This document shows positions 53,935 to 62,784 of a stretch of DNA of 64,000 nt, piece after piece (within the stretch, counting starts at the first letter, position 1; every line of letters begins with the position of its first letter). The stretch is from contig NZ_VFMM01000001.1 in assembly GCF_006715085.1 (NCBI RefSeq), positions 1 to 64,000 of the forward strand, given 5' to 3'. Source of the DNA: Kribbella jejuensis. Lineage in GTDB: Bacteria > Actinomycetota > Actinomycetes > Propionibacteriales > Kribbellaceae. Position numbers and translations under genes: made by a program. The notes below the pieces were generated by a model, which saw nothing but the letters and a program-made list of their open reading frames with translations, searched no databases and was not told where the DNA came from.

Positions 53935-54375
53935 TTATTCCAGCGTGGTGAGGGCGCGCAGGGCCAGCCGGTACGAGTCCAGGCCGAAGCCGGCGATGGT
54001 GCCGGTGGCGACGCCGGCGACCACGCTGGTGTGCCGGAAGTCCTCGCGGGTGGCCGGGTTGGTCAGGTGGATCTCGATCAGCGGCGCGGTCCGCTGCGCG
54101 ATCGCGTCGCGCAACGAGTACGAGTAGTGGGTGAAGGCGGCCGGGTTCAGCACGACCGGCGTCCGGGTGTCGGCGGCCTCGTGCAACCAGCCGACCAGCT
54201 CCGCCTCGTCGTCGGTCTGCCGCACCTCGACCTCGAGGCCGAGCTCGGCCCCGGTCTTCTCACACACGCCGACCAGCTCGGCGAACGTCGTCGTACCGTA
54301 CTTCTCCGGCTCCCGTGACCCCAGCCGCCCGAGGTTCGGCCCGTTCAGCACCAGCACGCGATGACTCACATCCAT
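53935..54375 (-). CDS. aroQ: Type II 3-dehydroquinate dehydratase
   Basis: A 146-residue enzyme of the shikimate pathway, third step. Motifs are [20 protein letters not shown] (catalytic Tyr at its end), [19 protein letters not shown] and [19 protein letters not shown] (catalytic His and Asn). The ATG at 54375 shares a base with the TetR stop (TGATG), suggesting coupling. A GTG at 54369, 7 nt after a TAGGGT box (plus-strand 54377-54382), is an alternative leaderless start giving 144 residues. It is separated from aroC-aroK-aroB by 3 kb. Confidence 0.93.
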   Translation of the reverse strand: MDVSHRVLVLNGPNLGRLGSREPEKYGTTTFAELVGVCEKTGAELGLEVEVRQTDDEAELVGWLHEAADTRTPVVLNPAAFTHYSYSLRDAIAQRTAPLIEIHLTNPATREDFRHTSVVAGVATGTIAGFGLDSYRLALRALTTLE

Positions 54376-54956
54376 CACCCTAGTCTGCCGAACGCCCGCT
54401 CGGCCTCGGCGACCGCGGTCGGGTAGCGGTTGTCCGCGGACTGGCCCCGCGCGATCGCCTGCCAGTTGCGGTAGGCCAGGATGCGCTGGGTCGAGAGCAG
54501 CTGGGCGGCCAGCAACGCCGCCTCCAGATCGCCGCCGAGCGCCTCGGCAAGGGCGCGCTCGTCGTCATCCATGAACTCGCGCAGCCGGGTCGCGAGCGCC
54601 GGCGTACTGAACACGAGGTTGTAGTAGGCAACGACCTGGGACACGTCGTTCAGCCCGGTGGTCGGCTCCCGGTCGGCGAGCCCGGCCAGGAAGTGCGCGC
54701 GGAGCGCCTCGACCGGCGACGCCGGCGACTGCTCGACCACCCGGGCGGCCTCCCGGCGGTGGTCCTCGATCCGGTGCATGACCAGGTCTTCCTTGCTCGG
54801 GAAGTACTTGAACAGGGTCGGCTTGGACACGTCGACCGCCGCCGCGATATCGGTCACCGGAACCGCGTCGAAGCCGTGCTCGAGGAACAGCTCGATCGCC
54901 GCCTTGGACAAGGCGTCGTGCGTCTGCTGCTTCTTCCGCTCGCGGAGACCACTCAC
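54375..54956 (-). CDS. TetR-family transcriptional regulator
   Basis: 193 residues. The HTH is [20 protein letters not shown] then [19 protein letters not shown], a classic TetR N-terminus; the ligand domain follows from about 70. The GTG at 54956 lies 6 nt from TAACAT (plus-strand 54963-54968), inside an operator-like inverted repeat shared with the divergent HelD-like gene. It probably represses that gene and itself. It overlaps aroQ by one base, so aroQ may be co-transcribed. Confidence 0.86.
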   Translation of the reverse strand: MSGLRERKKQQTHDALSKAAIELFLEHGFDAVPVTDIAAAVDVSKPTLFKYFPSKEDLVMHRIEDHRREAARVVEQSPASPVEALRAHFLAGLADREPTTGLNDVSQVVAYYNLVFSTPALATRLREFMDDDERALAEALGGDLEAALLAAQLLSTQRILAYRNWQAIARGQSADNRYPTAVAEAERAFGRLG

Positions 54957-54964
54957 GCCGTCAT

Positions 54965-54995
54965 GTTAACCTAGGCAAAAGATTAACTCGGTTAA
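54965..54995. promoter_or_regulatory. TTAAC-type operator between TetR and HelD-like genes
   Basis: TTAAC-TCG-GTTAA (54983-54995) is a perfect dyad, and another GTTAAC palindrome lies at 54965-54970. The first covers the start of TAATGT (54993-54998), a possible -10 box of the helicase gene; the second overlaps the TetR-gene -10 box. AT-rich palindromes in this GC-rich setting fit a TetR operator pair. Confidence 0.7.
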
Positions 54996-55011
54996 TGTTT
55001 GGGGAAGTGTG

Positions 55012-56979
55012 ATGCCTGATCTCGACGAGGAGCGGGCGTACGCCGATCGCTGCCGGGACGCGTTGCGCCGGATGGTCGCGGGTGCGCGGGAGAACGTCGC
55101 CGTCGGCGAGCACACCTGGGGCGACCGGTACACGGCCGAGCGGCTGGGCTTCTACCTGAAGACGCTGGCCCGGGACATCGGCGAGGAGGGCGACAACCCG
55201 CCGTTCTTCGGCGCCATCGCCTATGGAGCGGCGGCCGGCGAACACTCGCGGCAGCGCTACTACCTCGGCCGGCGGCACATCTCGGATGCGATCGGCCGCC
55301 CGCCGCTGGTGATCGACTGGCGCGCTCCGGTGTCGGCCGCCTTCTACCAGGCCTCCGCGGTTGAGCCCCGCGGGATCGACACCCGCCGCCGCTTCGGCTG
55401 GTCGGCGAACAGGCTGACGAGCTTCGAGGACGAGCACCTACTGTCCGGCGCGCCGGCGGGCGACAGCGAGCTGGTCCGGCGGGAGATCGAGCGCGCCCGG
55501 GTCGGCCCGATGCGCGACATCGTGGCGACGATCCAACCCGAGCAGGACACGCTCGTGCGGACCGGCCTCGACGTCTCAGTCTGCATCCAAGGCGCCCCGG
55601 GAACGGGCAAGACCGCGGTCGGCCTGCACCGCGCGGCCTACCTGTTGTACGCGTACCGCTCCCGGCTGCAGCGCAACGGCGTACTCGTCCTCGGCCCGAA
55701 CCGGGCCTTCCTGCACTACATCTCCGCCGTGCTGCCGACGCTCGGCGAGGTCGACGTGGAGCAGACGACGATCGAGCAACTGCTGGATCGCGAGGTCCGC
55801 GCGGTCGACGAGCCTGCCGCGGCCGCGGTGAAGCACGACGCCCGGATGGCCGACGTACTGCACGACGCCGTGTACCGGCGGATCGGCCGCCCGGATCGGG
55901 CGGTGGTGGTCGCCGACGAGTCGTACAAGTGGCGGGTGAACCAGCACGAGTTCGCCGAGATGGTCGATGAGATCCGGACCGAGGCCACGACGTACCTGAC
56001 CGGGCGCGAGCGCCTCGTCGCGCGGATCGTCGCCGCCCTGCAACGCCAAGCCGAGGCCCGCGGGCAGAACTGCAACGGCGTATGGCTGCGCCGGATGGCC
56101 CGCGCCGTCACGCCGTACGTCGAGGAGGTCTGGCCGCTGCTCAAGGCCGACGAGGTGCTCGCGTCCTTGCTGAGCGATCCCCGGGAGGCCACCGGCCTCA
56201 CTTGCGAGGAGCAGCAGGCGATCGCGTGGCCGCGACCACGGAAGGCGAAGACCGCGCGCTGGACGGCCGCCGACGCGGTCCTGCTGGACGAGGTCGGCGC
56301 GGTGTTGGAGCGCGTTCCGACGTACGGCCATGTGATCGTCGACGAGGCGCAGGACCTCTCCCCCATGCAGTGCCGGGCGATCGCGCGGCGCAGCGACCAC
56401 AACTCGATCACCGTGCTGGGCGACCTGGCCCAAGGTACGACGCCGTGGGCCGCCACCGACTGGCGCTCGCAACTGACCTATCTTGGCAAGCCGACCGCGG
56501 AGATCGTTGCCCTGAGCACCGGTTATCGAGTGCCGGCCACCGTGGTCGAGCTGGCCAACCGGCTGCTGACGGCGCTCCAGGTCGAAGTCCCGCCGACCAG
56601 ATCCTTCCGGTCCGACGGTGAACTCACCATCACCCACGTCGACGACCTCGCCGCCGGCTGTGTCGCCGCAGTACGCCGAGCCCTGGCCGGCGAAGGCTCG
56701 ATCGGCGTGATCGCCGCCGACCACCGACTACCGGCACTCACCGACGCGCTGAAGGCTACCGGCATCGAGTTCTCCGCGGCAGACGGCGACGCTCGCGTCA
56801 CCGCCGTACCGGCAACCCTCGCCAAGGGCCTGGAGTACGACCACGTGATCGCGATCGAGCCCGCCGAGATCATCACCGCCGAACCCCGCGGCCCGAACCG
56901 CCTCTACGTCGTCCTGACCCGAGCCGTCTCCCGCCTCGACGTCCTGCATCATCGCGCCCTACCACCCGAGCTCCACTGA
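55012..56979 (+). CDS. HelD-type UvrD-like helicase (RNA polymerase recycling factor)
   Basis: A 655-residue superfamily 1 ATPase. Walker A is QGAPGTGKTAVGLHRAAYLL (from residue 193), then VLVLGPNRAFLHYISAVLP, Walker B HVIVDEAQDLSPMQ (Asp444/Glu445) and TVLGDLAQGT. The N-terminal helical part (1-120) and the spacing around Walker A (DWRAPVSAAFYQAS) are those of HelD, which removes stalled RNA polymerase from DNA. Actinobacterial class II HelD includes the rifampicin-protecting HelR. The ATG at 55012 has GGGGAAG nearby; the GTG at 55009 is the alternative. Divergent from a TetR regulator. Confidence 0.82.
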   Translation: MPDLDEERAYADRCRDALRRMVAGARENVAVGEHTWGDRYTAERLGFYLKTLARDIGEEGDNPPFFGAIAYGAAAGEHSRQRYYLGRRHISDAIGRPPLVIDWRAPVSAAFYQASAVEPRGIDTRRRFGWSANRLTSFEDEHLLSGAPAGDSELVRREIERARVGPMRDIVATIQPEQDTLVRTGLDVSVCIQGAPGTGKTAVGLHRAAYLLYAYRSRLQRNGVLVLGPNRAFLHYISAVLPTLGEVDVEQTTIEQLLDREVRAVDEPAAAAVKHDARMADVLHDAVYRRIGRPDRAVVVADESYKWRVNQHEFAEMVDEIRTEATTYLTGRERLVARIVAALQRQAEARGQNCNGVWLRRMARAVTPYVEEVWPLLKADEVLASLLSDPREATGLTCEEQQAIAWPRPRKAKTARWTAADAVLLDEVGAVLERVPTYGHVIVDEAQDLSPMQCRAIARRSDHNSITVLGDLAQGTTPWAATDWRSQLTYLGKPTAEIVALSTGYRVPATVVELANRLLTALQVEVPPTRSFRSDGELTITHVDDLAAGCVAAVRRALAGEGSIGVIAADHRLPALTDALKATGIEFSAADGDARVTAVPATLAKGLEYDHVIAIEPAEIITAEPRGPNRLYVVLTRAVSRLDVLHHRALPPELH

Positions 56980-57000
56980 CTGCAGTTTGGGCCTCGGGCC

Positions 57001-57450
57001 TCAGCGGGTCTTTGGTCGGGTGACTGGAACGACAGTGAGCAGCCCTTCAAGACCTTTGAAATCGTCGGGGTTTGTGGTGAAGAGCGGGATGTCCTCCGCG
57101 ATGGCGATCGAGGCGATCATCAGGTCTGCGACGCGGCGCCTGGGTTTGCGTCCTGCGCTCACGACAGCGGCGCAGACGCGACCGTACGCGCGAGCAGCCT
57201 CTGCGTCGAACGGGATCGGGTCGAACTCGCTCTCGGCGCGTTGCAGGACGTCCATCCGACGTGCACGCTCTGCGTGTTCGTCGTAGTCGTCCTGTTCGTG
57301 GTTGCTGCGGACCTCATGCGGGCCTGCCGACAGCTCCGCGAGCGTGATGGCACTGATGGCGATCTCTGCCGGAAGCTCCGCGGGATCGATCCACTTGCGC
57401 AAGATCATGATGTTCGTGTCCAGCAGGCCCTGCTGATGCTCAGTGCGCAT
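57001..57450 (-). CDS. PIN-domain toxin (VapC-like)
   Basis: 149 residues. The PIN acidic residues are in LLDTNIMILRKW, ISAITLAELSAG, RVADLMIASIAIAED and LFTTNPDDFKGL, giving the four-carboxylate metal site of a ribonuclease toxin. The ATG at 57450 overlaps the antitoxin gene by 11 bp; an ATG at 57459 is also possible. The helical insert in the middle (RSNHEQDDYDEHAERAR) is longer than usual. It probably cleaves tRNA or rRNA when freed from the antitoxin (family knowledge). Confidence 0.82.
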   Translation of the reverse strand: MRTEHQQGLLDTNIMILRKWIDPAELPAEIAISAITLAELSAGPHEVRSNHEQDDYDEHAERARRMDVLQRAESEFDPIPFDAEAARAYGRVCAAVVSAGRKPRRRVADLMIASIAIAEDIPLFTTNPDDFKGLEGLLTVVPVTRPKTR

Positions 57451-57709
57451 ACGGGTCATCCGACTGCTGGTCGGACGTGGCGTCCTGGTCGGCACGGAAG
57501 GCGTCGACGGACATTTCAGGGGCGGTCCGGGACATGGCCGCGAACTCGGCGCGCGGGACGAAGCGTCGGCGGCGTCGCAACGGAATCAGTTCGCCGATGC
57601 GGTGGCCGTCCCGGGTGACGGTGAAGGACTGTCCGCTCTGGACGGCGTCCATGATCTCCTTCGATTTGGTCCGCAGATCGCGCTGGGTTATCTCCGGCTG
57701 TCCGGTCAT
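57440..57709 (-). CDS. Phd/YefM-type antitoxin
   Basis: 89 residues. The N-terminal DNA-binding and dimerisation fold ITQRDLRTKSKEIMDAVQSG, then FTVTRDGHRIGELIPLRRR, is typical of Phd/YefM antitoxins. The acidic disordered tail (about 60-89) would wrap the PIN toxin. The ATG at 57709 lies 7 nt from TATGGT (plus-strand 57717-57722), hence leaderless and probably self-regulated. The stop lies inside the toxin gene. Confidence 0.8.
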   Translation of the reverse strand: MTGQPEITQRDLRTKSKEIMDAVQSGQSFTVTRDGHRIGELIPLRRRRRFVPRAEFAAMSRTAPEMSVDAFRADQDATSDQQSDDPYAH

Positions 57710-57779
57710 GGCACCCACCATAACCTGACGTGCCACAGCGTGCTACCGAAGAGCACGTGCCTCTTGTCGAACAGGCTGC

Positions 57780-59388
<1,609 letters not shown>

Positions 59389-59392
<4 letters not shown>

Positions 59393-60588
59393 TCCCACTC
59401 CCGCGGCGTGATCGTCTTCGGCAGGTTCGCCAGGTACGACTGGTGGTTGCGCGCGGTCTCCGCGACCGAGTCGCCGCCGAACTTCTCCAGCGACACCTCC
59501 GCCAGCACCAGCGCGACCATCGCCTCGGCGACGATGCCGGCCGCCGGTACGGCGCAGACGTCCGAGCGCTGGTGGTGCGCCGCCGCGGCCTCGCCGGTGG
59601 CGGTGTCGATCGTGCGCAGCGCCCGCGGAACCGTCGCGATCGGCTTCATCGCGGCCCGCACCCGGAGCGTCTCGCCGGTGCTCATGCCGCCCTCGGTACC
59701 ACCCGAGCGCCCGCTGGTACGGCGTACCTCGCCGGCTTCGGCGACGATCTCGTCGTGCGCCTTCGAACCCGGGGTGCGGGCGAGCTCGAACCCGTCGCCG
59801 AGCTCGACGCCCTTGATCGCCTGGATGCCCATCAACGCACCGGCCAGCTTGGAGTCCAGCCGGCGGTCCCAGTGCACGTAGCTGCCGAGGCCCGGCGGGA
59901 GCCCGTCGACGACGACCTCGACCACGCCGCCGAGCGTGTCGCCGGCCTTCTGCGCGGCGTCGATCTCGGCGACCATCTGCTTGCTCGCGTCCGGGTCGAG
60001 GCAGCGCACCGGGTCCTCGTCCAAGCGAGCGACATCGGAGTAGGCCGGGATCACGCCGTACGGCGCCTTCACCGTGCCGAGCTCGACGACGTGGCTGACG
60101 ATCGTCACGCCGTACGCCTGTCGGAGGAAGCGGGCCGCCACCTCGCCGAGTGCGACCCGGGCCGCGGTCTCCCGGGCGCTGGCGCGCTCGAGCACCGGAC
60201 GGGCCTCGTCGAAGCCGTACTTCTGCATGCCGGCCAGGTCGGCGTGACCGGGCCGCGGGCGGGTCAGCGGCGCGTTGCGGGCCAGGCCCGCGAGGGTCTC
60301 CGGATCGACCGGATCCGCACTCATCACCTGCTCCCACTTCGGCCACTCGGTGTTGCCGACCTGGATCGCGACCGGGCTGCCGAGGGTAAGTCCGTGCCGG
60401 AAGCCGCCGAGGAACGTCACCTCGTCCCGCTCGAACTTCATCCGGGCGCCGCGGCCGTAGCCGAGCCGCCGACGGGCCAGGGCGTCGGCCACGTCATCAG
60501 TGGTGACCTCGACCCCGGCAGGGAGACCTTCGAGTACGGCGACGAGCGCTTGTCCGTGCGACTCGCCGGCGGTAAGCCAGCGCAGCAT
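59389..60588 (-). CDS. aroC: Chorismate synthase
   Basis: 399 residues. It uses reduced FMN to convert EPSP to chorismate. Signatures are [60 protein letters not shown] and [20 protein letters not shown]. It heads aroC-aroK-aroB, joined by 4-nt overlaps. Confidence 0.96.
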
Positions 60589-60612
60589 GCCCCGATTCTT
60601 TCACGCGGTGTG

Positions 60613-60630
60613 CCGGTGCCTGGACACCGG
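60613..60630 (-). terminator. Hairpin downstream of the second toxin-antitoxin pair
   Basis: CCGGTG (60613-60618) and CACCGG (60625-60630) form a 6-bp perfect stem with a 6-nt loop, 2 bp beyond the stop of the PIN toxin gene and 24 bp upstream of aroC on the same strand. It would separate the two units. Confidence 0.55.
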
Positions 60631-60632
60631 TC

Positions 60633-61040
60633 TCAGCCAAAGGGATTGAGCAGCCGAGCCCCGGTCCGCTCGACGTCGGCAGTGTTGCGGGTGACAAGCG
60701 TCCAGTCGTGAACCAGCGCGGTGGCCGCCAGCAACCCGTCGACCACCGGCAGCGAAGACCGCGCGCTCAACCGGCCCCAGGTTTCGGCGATCTCCTGGGT
60801 CACGGGGACGATTCGGTCAGAGAACCCATGAACGAGACCCCGACACCAGTCATCGAGCGCGGCGGCCTGCTGCGGATCCCGGCCCGTCAATCGCTCGATC
60901 CCTCTCGTCAGCTCACCGATAACCAGAGCACTCACGTACAACTGACTCGACCGAACCGAATTCAACCACCTGACAACACCTGCGTCGGGCGCCTTCTTCC
61001 GGAACTCCGACACGACATTCGTGTCGAGCAGGTAGCTCAT
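60633..61040 (-). CDS. PIN-domain toxin (FitB/VapC-like)
   Basis: 135 residues: YLLDTNVVSEFRKKAPDAGV, VSALVIGELTRGIERL, LPVVDGLLAATALVHDWTLV and TRNTADVERTG supply the PIN-domain carboxylates. The TNVVSE...ELTRGIE pattern is that of the FitB subgroup. The ATG overlaps the antitoxin stop (ATGA, 61037-61040). It is a different subgroup from the PIN toxin at 57001-57450, so the two modules are not recent duplicates. Confidence 0.87.
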   Translation of the reverse strand: MSYLLDTNVVSEFRKKAPDAGVVRWLNSVRSSQLYVSALVIGELTRGIERLTGRDPQQAAALDDWCRGLVHGFSDRIVPVTQEIAETWGRLSARSSLPVVDGLLAATALVHDWTLVTRNTADVERTGARLLNPFG

Positions 61041-61306
61041 TCGAAATCAACCGGCCGCTCCGGATCGATCGGGCGCTCGATCTCCAGATCGCTCATGTCG
61101 GGCGCCGACATCAGAAAACTCTTGAAGTCCTCCACGCGTTCCACTCCCACCATCCGCCGGTAGTCGACGATGTCCAGCACGACCGCGACTTGCTGCCCGT
61201 GCTTGGTGACGAACTGCGGTCCGTTGGTGTGCACTGCGCGGATCAGTTCGCTGAAACGCTGCTTGGCTTCTTGCAGTTGCCACTGGTCAGGAGCGGTCGT
61301 CGTCAT
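61037..61306 (-). CDS. Phd/YefM-type antitoxin
   Basis: 89 residues. QWQLQEAKQRFSELIRAVHT followed by GPQFVTKHGQQVAVVLDIVD is the standard Phd/YefM N-terminal fold; the C-terminal tail is acidic (DMSDLEIERPIDPERPVDFE). The ATG at 61306 is 6 nt from TAGACT, so it is leaderless. A GTCTAGAC palindrome covers that -10 box and is the natural self-regulation site. Confidence 0.87.
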   Translation of the reverse strand: MTTTAPDQWQLQEAKQRFSELIRAVHTNGPQFVTKHGQQVAVVLDIVDYRRMVGVERVEDFKSFLMSAPDMSDLEIERPIDPERPVDFE

Positions 61307-61312
61307 GAGAAC

Positions 61313-61321
61313 AGTCTAGAC
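61313..61321. promoter_or_regulatory. Antitoxin promoter with palindrome
   Basis: The minus-strand -10 box TAGACT (plus 61313-61318) is overlapped by the perfect palindrome GTCTAGAC (61314-61321), 6 nt upstream of the antitoxin ATG. This fits autorepression by the toxin-antitoxin complex. Confidence 0.6.
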
Positions 61322-61342
61322 AGACCGGACAGAATCTGCAAT

Positions 61343-61543
61343 TCAGCCGCAGGCCTGGTTTTCGGCGGTCGGACCGGTGCGGACGGCGAGGACGGCGTTG
61401 AAGGTCTTCGCGATCGGGGAGTCCTTGCAGCCGGTGCTGGCGGTGGCAGCCTGACCACCGGCGATCGCGGCGCCGGTGAGGGCGGTCGTGGCGAGTGCCG
61501 CCACGGCCAAGCGCCCGGCGGTACGACGGAATGCGGTGGTCAT
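61343..61543 (-). CDS. Small secreted protein, possible truncated SH3-like domain
   Basis: 66 residues. The signal peptide (about 1-36: RLAVAALATTALTGAAIAGG) ends near ATA-S, leaving a mature part of about 30 residues with two cysteines (CKDS near its start, NQACG at the end). The stretch FNAVLAVRTGPTAENQACG resembles the first strand and RT-loop motif (NVRSGPG) of bacterial SH3 domains, where the gene then stops. AGAAGGAGC precedes the ATG at 61543 by 7 nt, so the gene looks expressed. It could be a remnant or a short peptide factor. Confidence 0.6.
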   Translation of the reverse strand: MTTAFRRTAGRLAVAALATTALTGAAIAGGQAATASTGCKDSPIAKTFNAVLAVRTGPTAENQACG

Positions 61544-61668
61544 CGTCTGCTCCTTCTCAGCCATCGGTTGCTTGTACCAACGACAGTAGAAGGAACGGAC
61601 GCCGCACGAACTGGCCCCAGATCCCGTCTTGAAGGTAGCGCTGGCACCACCATCGATAGGGTCCTGGC

Positions 61669-62784
61669 ATGACGCGGTTGGGTGAGGAGATGTGGCGGGC
61701 GCGGGTGCGGGGGTGTCTGCTGGGTGGGGCGATCGGGGACGCGCTGGGTGGGCCGGTGGAGTTCGAGGACGGGCGGTCGATCGTCGCGAAGTACCCGGAC
61801 GGAGTGCGCGAGTTCCTGCCCGGCGGACCGGGCTGGCCGGCCGGGACGATCACCGACGACACGCAGATGACGTTGTTCACCGTCGAGGGGCTGATCCGCG
61901 CGAGCGTGCGGACCGATCGCGGGCTCGGTTTCACTGTGGCCGTGGTCCAGCACGCGTACGACCGGTGGCTGGACACGCAGACGCTGACCGGGCCGAGCGG
62001 TGAGCGGGATGGCTGGTTGCAGGGCGAGCAGTGGCTGTACGTACGGCGCGCACCGGGCAACACCTGCCTGACCGCACTGGAACAGGCGCGGCAGGGCGGG
62101 TCGAAGATCCCGCAGTTCGGCGCGCAGGCGGTGAACGCTTCGAAGGGCTGCGGCGGTGTCATGCGGGTCGCGCCGTTCGGGCTGTTGCCGCGGCAGTTCC
62201 CGGCCGAGTGGGTGTTCGACTCGGCCGCCGACGCCGCCGGCTACACGCACGGCCACCCGACCGGCAAGCTCGCCTCCGGCACCCTCGCCGCGATCATCCG
62301 CGAGCTCTGCAACGGCGCATCCCTCGAGGAGGCGATCACGCAGGCGACCAATCTGCTGACCCAGCACGAGGGCCACGAGGAGACCAGTACGGCGCTCAAC
62401 TTCGCGCGGCACCTGGCCGCGACGGCACCCGCCGGACCGGTCACCGTCGAACGCCTCGGTGGCGGCTGGGTCGCCGAGGAAGCGCTCGCGATCGCCGTGT
62501 ACGCAGCCCTCGCGTACCCGGCGCCGGAGCAGTTCCTCGACGCCATCGCGCTCGCGGTCACCCACTCGGGCGACAGCGACTCCACCGGCGCGATCTGCGG
62601 GAACATCCTCGGCGCCCTGCACGGCGAGACGGCTCTCCCCGCAGAGCTCGTCTTCGCCGTCGAGGGCCGAGCGGCGATCCTGCAGCTCGCCGACGACTTC
62701 GCCCTGGAGTTCACCCAAGGCAGGCGCTTGCACGGCGACTACGGCCCGCACACCGCATGGACGGCGCGCTATCCAGGCTGGTGA
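61669..62784 (+). CDS. ADP-ribosylglycohydrolase-family protein
   Basis: A 371-residue, all-helical DraG/ARH fold. The dinuclear metal site is seen as GTITDDTQMTLFTVEGLI and, at the C-terminal end, VTHSGDSDSTGAICGNILGA. The N-terminal RVRGCLLGGAIGDALGGPVE is the family start. It probably removes ADP-ribose from proteins or small molecules. The ATG at 61669 lies 6 nt after TAGGGT (61657-61662), leaderless. The stop overlaps the convergent FAD oxidase by 16 bp. No ADP-ribosyltransferase gene is seen in the window. Confidence 0.88.
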   Translation: MTRLGEEMWRARVRGCLLGGAIGDALGGPVEFEDGRSIVAKYPDGVREFLPGGPGWPAGTITDDTQMTLFTVEGLIRASVRTDRGLGFTVAVVQHAYDRWLDTQTLTGPSGERDGWLQGEQWLYVRRAPGNTCLTALEQARQGGSKIPQFGAQAVNASKGCGGVMRVAPFGLLPRQFPAEWVFDSAADAAGYTHGHPTGKLASGTLAAIIRELCNGASLEEAITQATNLLTQHEGHEETSTALNFARHLAATAPAGPVTVERLGGGWVAEEALAIAVYAALAYPAPEQFLDAIALAVTHSGDSDSTGAICGNILGALHGETALPAELVFAVEGRAAILQLADDFALEFTQGRRLHGDYGPHTAWTARYPGW

